This document shows positions 6,402-10,175 of a stretch of DNA of 10,175 bases, piece after piece. Origin of the DNA: Victivallales bacterium (GTDB lineage: Bacteria; Verrucomicrobiota; Lentisphaeria; Oligosphaerales; Oligosphaeraceae). Below the pieces are notes generated by a model. The model was not told the DNA's origin. It made no database searches and saw only the letters and a program-made list of their open reading frames with translations. A program made the position numbers and the translations under genes. The stretch lies in the NCBI GenBank assembly GCA_017458805.1, contig JAFTAC010000334.1:1-10175 (forward strand), read 5' to 3'. The stretch's first letter is position 1. Every line of letters starts with the position of its first letter.

Positions 6402-8150
6402 ATGAAAAAAGAATCAATCACGAAGGAAATCGACTGGTTTTGCCATCACGTCGTCTCTGATCGCATGATGACAAAGGACTCCTGTGTGGCCGTGCTGGAT
6501 GCCATCGAAGAGAACGGCCTGACGCCGAATCTGGACTTGTTCGTGGGGGTTGTGAAGGACAACCAGCTATGTGAGGGGCCTGCGGAACAGGTTGCCAAGC
6601 AGTTGGACAAGCTGGCTTCCATGTCCAAGGAAGAGGCACGGGTTTTTGGTCCTCCTTCCAGAAGCGTCTTTGACGAGAACTCGCCCGTGATGCCGAATCC
6701 GCCTATGGCGAGGCCCCAGCCCGCTGCACCAACTCCGCAACCAGCCCCCGCACCAACACCACAGCCAGCAGCCGCGCAGCAGCCTTCTGCGCAGACGACA
6801 GCGGATAAGCCGAAGTCGCAGGAGCGTCCCGCTCCGTCCATGGCTCGCCCGACCATTGACAACAGCCCCGCCTGGACACTCGGCTGGCCGCAGCTCTCCA
6901 AGGCGGAGGGGATGGACAGGGAAGCTGCCAGAAACCTTCTGAATGATTTCCTCCACAAGGCGCGTGAAGCGAATTGCAGCGACATCCACATCTCGACTGG
7001 CGCAGTGCCCTTTGTTCGCCGCTACAAGCAGCTTTTCCTGCTTCCCGACCAGGAGGTGCTCTCCGCCGCAGCGGCTGAGGCCCTGAACTTCGCACCACTG
7101 AACGAAGAGCAGCAGGAGCACTTCAATAAGCACCGCGACCTGGACTACGGCTACAACATCACGGCCTCCGACCGCTACCGCACGAATGTGATGATGCAGC
7201 GCCTTGGCGTGGCGGGCTCCTATCGCGTGATTGACACGGAGGTGCGCCCCATCTCCGAAATCGGCTTCAAGAACCCCGAGGTGATTGAGAAACTGTCCTC
7301 CTACAGCCAGGGGCTGATTCTGGTCACGGGACCTGCCGGGTCTGGCAAATCAACCACGCTTTCTGCGCTGGTTGACCACATCAACCGAAACCGTCACGAC
7401 CACATCATCACCATCGAGGACCCAATCGAAGTTGTTCACAACCCCATCGGTTGCAGCGTTTCGCAACGCGAGCTGAAAAAGCACACGAAGAGTTTCGGCA
7501 ATGCGCTTCGCGCAGCCCTGCGCGAAGACCCTGATGTGATTGTCATCGGAGAACTTCGCGATTTGGAGACCATCGAGATGGCCGTCCACTCCTCTGAGAC
7601 GGGCCACCTGGTCATCGGCACCCTGCACACCAGCAGCGCGGCAGACACCATGAACCGCATCCTGGATGTCTTCCCGCACGGTCAGCAGGCGCAGATTCGC
7701 GCGATGGTCGCGGAAAGCCTGAAGGGCGTCATCTGTCAGCAGCTGTTGCCGAACGCGGATGGAACCAACGTGGTGCTGGCGGTGGAGATTCTGCTGGGTA
7801 CGCTGGCAGTCTCCAACCTCATCCGCGAAGGGAAGACCTACCAGATTGAATCGACCATCCAGACCAGCAAGCACCTCGGGATGATCTCGATGGAGCAGAG
7901 TCACTTCGAGCTCTATATGAACGGAAAGCGCTCGTATGAGCAGACGCTTCCCTACATCAAGAACAATGATTTGAAACGACAGATGCAACAGCAGGAGGCC
8001 ATGCGCCTCGCTGGCGGGGGGGGCGCAGGCGGCGCAGCCCCGCGTCCCGCTGGCATGGGAGCTGCTTCTTCTGCGCCTTCGACACCCGCGTCAAGGCCGA
8101 CTCCTCCACCCGAGCCACCGAAGAAGCGCCGTGGTTTCTTCGGCTTCTGA
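6402..8150 (+). CDS. PilT/PilU-family type IV pilus ATPase with N-terminal region, Pro-rich linker and basic-aromatic tail
   Basis: From ATG 6402 the product has 582 residues, against about 345-380 for ordinary PilT/PilU. Residues 1-80 are mostly helical, with two roughly similar helix segments (around DRMMTKDSCVAVLDAI and KDNQLCEGPAEQVAKQL). Residues 84-152 are a Pro/Ala/Gln linker. The ATPase core has Walker A GPAGSGKST (310-318), Asp box IEDPIE (338-343), Walker B DPDVIVIGELRD (376-387) and His box GTLHT (406-410). The tetracysteine zinc site of PilB/GspE is absent, so a retraction-type rather than assembly-type role is likely. The AIRNLIRE motif reads AVSNLIRE (469-476). The end (MEQSHFELYMNGKRSYE) looks more like PilU than PilT. 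A Gly/Ala/Pro-rich tail closes with KKRRGFFGF. A GTG at 6363 would add 13 residues but has no ribosome site; ATG 6402 has GGGGA ten bases upstream. The next ATPase begins 41 bp downstream. Confidence 0.9.
   Translation: MKKESITKEIDWFCHHVVSDRMMTKDSCVAVLDAIEENGLTPNLDLFVGVVKDNQLCEGPAEQVAKQLDKLASMSKEEARVFGPPSRSVFDENSPVMPNPPMARPQPAAPTPQPAPAPTPQPAAAQQPSAQTTADKPKSQERPAPSMARPTIDNSPAWTLGWPQLSKAEGMDREAARNLLNDFLHKAREANCSDIHISTGAVPFVRRYKQLFLLPDQEVLSAAAAEALNFAPLNEEQQEHFNKHRDLDYGYNITASDRYRTNVMMQRLGVAGSYRVIDTEVRPISEIGFKNPEVIEKLSSYSQGLILVTGPAGSGKSTTLSALVDHINRNRHDHIITIEDPIEVVHNPIGCSVSQRELKKHTKSFGNALRAALREDPDVIVIGELRDLETIEMAVHSSETGHLVIGTLHTSSAADTMNRILDVFPHGQQAQIRAMVAESLKGVICQQLLPNADGTNVVLAVEILLGTLAVSNLIREGKTYQIESTIQTSKHLGMISMEQSHFELYMNGKRSYEQTLPYIKNNDLKRQMQQQEAMRLAGGGGAGGAAPRPAGMGAASSAPSTPASRPTPPPEPPKKRRGFFGF
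8016..8023 (+). repeat. G8 homopolymer near the 3' end of the first ATPase gene
   Basis: Eight consecutive G bases encode part of a Gly run just before the C-terminal tail. Such tracts can slip during replication. Loss of one G would carry the frame on to a stop at 8197-8199, inside the start of pilT; gain of one would end at 8159-8161. It may equally be an assembly-error site. Confidence 0.6.
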
Positions 8151-8191
8151 CATTCTTTTAAACCGCATCATCAATGGAGTAATTACGATAT

Positions 8192-9274
8192 ATGGCTAAG
8201 ATAGATGAATTCCTGCGGACGATGATCGAGAACAAAGGGTCTGACTTGCACCTCTGCTCCTGTCAGCCGCCCAAAATCCGCGTCCATGGCGACTTGCAGG
8301 CGCTGGATGTCCCGCCGATTCCCCCCGAGGAGATGCGTGACATCCTGAAGGAAATCTGCTCTGAAAGCAAGTGGGAGTGGTATGAGAAGAATCTTGACCA
8401 GGACTTCGCGTATGAAATACCCGGGCTGGCGCGTTTCCGTGTGAACTACCTGAACAACCATTTCGGTCCAGCGGCAGTCCTCCGTGTGATTCCGACGAAG
8501 ATTCTGACAATCGATGACCTTCATTTGCCGCCGATTTTGCGCGAAGTCTGCTGCTACAACCGAGGCCTGGTGCTGGTGACGGGGCCCACTGGAAGCGGTA
8601 AATCCACGACGCTGGCTGCCATGATTGACTACATCAACGACACCCAGTGCAAGCACATCATCACCATCGAGGACCCTATCGAGTTCGTCCATCCCAACAA
8701 GAAGTGCGTGATTGTGCAGCGTGAAATCGGCAACGACACAGATTCGTTCGGCGTGGCCCTGCGCGGCGCCATGCGCGCCGACCCCGACATCATCCTTGTC
8801 GGCGAAATGCGCGACCTTGAAACCATCAATCTGGCGCTGACCTGCGCCGCCATGGGCATGTTGGTCTTCGGGACGCTCCACACAAACAACGCCCCCAAGA
8901 CCATCGACCGCATCATCGACACCTTCCCAGCCGAGCAGCAGCCGCAGATCCGTGCCATGCTGGCACAGACGTTGACAGGCGTCATCTCGCAGCTGCTCTG
9001 CAAGACCGCCGACGGCAAGGGGCGCGTCGCCTCCCACGAAATCCTGTTGTACAGCGATGCACTGCCCGCGACCATCCGTGAAGGGAACATCGCCAACATC
9101 CGCAGCATCATCGAGCAGTCCAGCGGACGCGGGATGAAGACGATGGACAGCGACCTGATGCGTCTCTTGAACGAGGGGCGCATCACCGCTGCCGAGGCCT
9201 ACATGAAGGCCACCAACAAGCAGGATTTCGAGGCCCGCCTCACCAAGGAGGACCTCCAGAGCATGAATGGATGA
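8192..9274 (+). CDS. pilT: Type IV pilus twitching motility ATPase PilT
   Basis: The 360-residue product has the normal PilT length and architecture: an N-terminal PAS-like domain (MAKIDEFLRTMIENKGSDLHL, with the family's GSDLHL), then the RecA-like core with Walker A GPTGSGKST (131-139), Asp box IEDPIE (159-164), Walker B DPDIILVGEMRD (197-208) and His box GTLHT (227-231). It would form a cytoplasmic hexamer at the pilus base that powers retraction. The C-terminal AIRNLIRE motif, needed for retraction in studied PilT proteins, is altered to ALPATIRE (290-297), keeping only the last IRE and the first Ala. GGAG at 8176-8179 lies 12 bases before the ATG, a rather long spacing. It is the second of two tandem paralogues, 41 bp after the first, and surely co-transcribed with it. 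Extension ATPase, platform and pilin genes are not in the window. Confidence 0.93.
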   Translation: MAKIDEFLRTMIENKGSDLHLCSCQPPKIRVHGDLQALDVPPIPPEEMRDILKEICSESKWEWYEKNLDQDFAYEIPGLARFRVNYLNNHFGPAAVLRVIPTKILTIDDLHLPPILREVCCYNRGLVLVTGPTGSGKSTTLAAMIDYINDTQCKHIITIEDPIEFVHPNKKCVIVQREIGNDTDSFGVALRGAMRADPDIILVGEMRDLETINLALTCAAMGMLVFGTLHTNNAPKTIDRIIDTFPAEQQPQIRAMLAQTLTGVISQLLCKTADGKGRVASHEILLYSDALPATIREGNIANIRSIIEQSSGRGMKTMDSDLMRLLNEGRITAAEAYMKATNKQDFEARLTKEDLQSMNG

Positions 9275-9284
9275 GCGTAAGGAG

Positions 9285-9308
9285 AGGCAAACGCAAAAGC
9301 ATTTGCCT
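9285..9308 (+). terminator. Hairpin after pilT, possible terminator or attenuator
   Basis: AGGCAAA (9285-9291) pairs perfectly with TTTGCCT (9302-9308); after one mismatch, GC/GC extends the stem around an AAAA loop. It begins 10 bp after the pilT stop. No T-run follows (GGAGAAATAG), so it is not a standard intrinsic terminator and may instead protect the mRNA end or reduce read-through. A second short inverted repeat GAAATAGTATTTC follows at 9312-9324. Confidence 0.45.
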
Positions 9309-9354
9309 GGAGAAATAGTATTTCATAAAAGTGTTCCCAAAAACAAGTAACCCA

Positions 9355-9361
9355 AGAGGAG
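9355..9361 (+). promoter_or_regulatory. Shine-Dalgarno sequence of the last gene
   Basis: AGAGGAG lies 9 bases before the ATG at 9371. It fixes that start and makes strong translation likely. Confidence 0.75.
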
Positions 9362-9370
9362 CCCCGGAAA

Positions 9371-10175
9371 ATGAAGAAATTGTTGTTGTTCACTCTGTTG
9401 ATTGCGACAGTTGCCTGCATGGCAAGTGAAAAGGCCTACAAGGCTATGTTCCAGAAAGAGACGAATATCCTTGTCAAAATCGAAGCCCCTACCTGGGACA
9501 AGTTCTCCAAGGAGAACAAACTGGAGGAGATGTTCTCCTTCCTCAAGACCCAGAACGACCTCACTGACGTCAGTACCTCTCTCCAGAAGATGGTTGAGGA
9601 GAAATTGAAAGACAACAAGGTGCAGAATGTTTACGTGACCGCTGCCCTTTTGAAGGATGACATCCTTGGCGCATTGGACGCAAAATCGGCGAAGGGCGTC
9701 TTCCTTGTGGTTGAACTTGAGGCCCCGCTGACCATCGACCTTGTCATGGAGGTTGTGACCGAGGCAGGCAAGAAGGACGAGGTTGGCTGCACACGTGCTG
9801 ACATCGGCGAATTCCAGGCCATCCAGGTGAAAGCCAAGAACGATGAGTTTGTGATTACCCTGGTTGATGCAGGAAAAACCGTTGTGGTTGGCAAACCAGA
9901 GGATATCAAGGCCTATTTGGAGCGCTACAAGTCTGGTTCCGTTGTTGACGTTCCTGCGAAACTGGCTGAAGTGGCTGCTGTCAGTTCCTCCAGTCTCGTC
10001 ATCGCCTTTGCCATGCCTGACGGATTGGACAAGTACCTCGGCGACGAGGCAGATAAGGTGCGCGAAAACAACCCGATGAATGCCACCTTCATGGACACTG
10101 GTGCGAAATTGCAGGGGCTGAACATCGCACTCAACCCCAGTGGCAATGCCCTGGAAGTCAAGCTGGGTTTCCTGA
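9371..10175 (+). CDS. Secreted protein of unknown function (3' end outside window)
   Basis: The frame opens at ATG 9371 and runs off the right edge after 268 codons. The N-terminus MKKLLLFTLLIATVACMA is a Sec signal peptide with cleavage most likely after Ala18. Cys16 could be a lipidation site, but TVAC is a poor lipobox because the -3 residue is Thr. I do not recognise the mature part. It is acidic, rich in Lys, Glu, Asp and Val, and shows a rhythm of amphipathic helices (around 43-80) and hydrophobic strands (VFLVVELEAP, FVITLVDAGKTVVVGKP, SSLVIAFAMP). Only two Cys are present in the visible part. It lies 96 bp after pilT, beyond a hairpin, so it may have its own promoter, and a functional link to pili is only suggested by position. 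The strong ribosome site suggests good expression. Confidence 0.8.
   Translation, partial: MKKLLLFTLLIATVACMASEKAYKAMFQKETNILVKIEAPTWDKFSKENKLEEMFSFLKTQNDLTDVSTSLQKMVEEKLKDNKVQNVYVTAALLKDDILGALDAKSAKGVFLVVELEAPLTIDLVMEVVTEAGKKDEVGCTRADIGEFQAIQVKAKNDEFVITLVDAGKTVVVGKPEDIKAYLERYKSGSVVDVPAKLAEVAAVSSSSLVIAFAMPDGLDKYLGDEADKVRENNPMNATFMDTGAKLQGLNIALNPSGNALEVKLGFL

Noticed and set aside
6651..6857. CAG/CCA-rich stretch considered as a DNA tandem repeat
   Set aside because: The units are irregular at DNA level and in frame; it is best explained as a coding Pro/Ala/Gln linker.
8183..9037. Minus-strand open frame of 284 codons opposite pilT
   Set aside because: Antisense shadow of a full-length PilT with all catalytic motifs.
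1..10175. CRISPR arrays, tRNA or rRNA genes, insertion sequences, toxin-antitoxin or phage-defence genes
   Set aside because: No regularly spaced repeats, tRNA-like folds, transposase motifs or terminal inverted repeats were seen, and nearly all DNA is accounted for by housekeeping-type genes.

Overview
The window reads as an ordinary Gram-negative chromosomal segment. It is GC-rich in the genes, with one AT-rich divergent promoter region near its middle. There is no rRNA, tRNA, CRISPR array, insertion sequence or phage gene. A heptosyltransferase-type GT9 enzyme, two type IV pilus retraction-type ATPases and several Sec signal peptides indicate a diderm cell. No gene here is a taxonomic marker. 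The mix of a PFL/UPF0210 protein, SppA with a long Pro/Gln-rich tail, PilT-like ATPases with added domains and lineage-specific secreted proteins would fit the PVC group (Lentisphaerota or Kiritimatiellota), but that is a low-confidence guess.

Left part (1-6106, minus strand): six genes point leftward and are tightly packed, so they probably form one operon. In transcription order they are a PFL (UPF0210/DUF711) protein, a calcineurin-like metallophosphoesterase, a GT9 heptosyltransferase-like enzyme, a secreted protein of unknown function (its start overlaps the GT9 stop by 4 bp), the membrane signal peptide peptidase SppA, and the N-terminal 257 residues of a family 5 (YejA-like) solute-binding protein that runs off the left edge. 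Spacings are 26, 21, -4, 59 and 7 bp. Five of the six have no obvious shared pathway beyond a general envelope/export theme; the first two are probably cytoplasmic.

Middle (6107-6401): an AT-rich divergent intergenic region. It holds a plausible leftward promoter with a perfect 14-bp palindrome in its spacer, and a weaker rightward promoter candidate.

Right part (6402-10175, plus strand): two tandem PilT/PilU-family hexameric ATPases, which power type IV pilus retraction. The first is larger, with an N-terminal helical region, a Pro/Ala/Gln linker and a basic-aromatic C-terminal tail. The second is a standard-length PilT. After a 96-bp gap holding a hairpin comes a secreted protein of unknown function that runs off the right edge.

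I see no clearly new multi-gene system. The most interesting points are the modified ATPase pair with non-canonical versions of the AIRNLIRE motif, a G8 tract before that ATPase's tail with all three frames open, the SppA N-terminal extension, and the two unrecognised secreted proteins.
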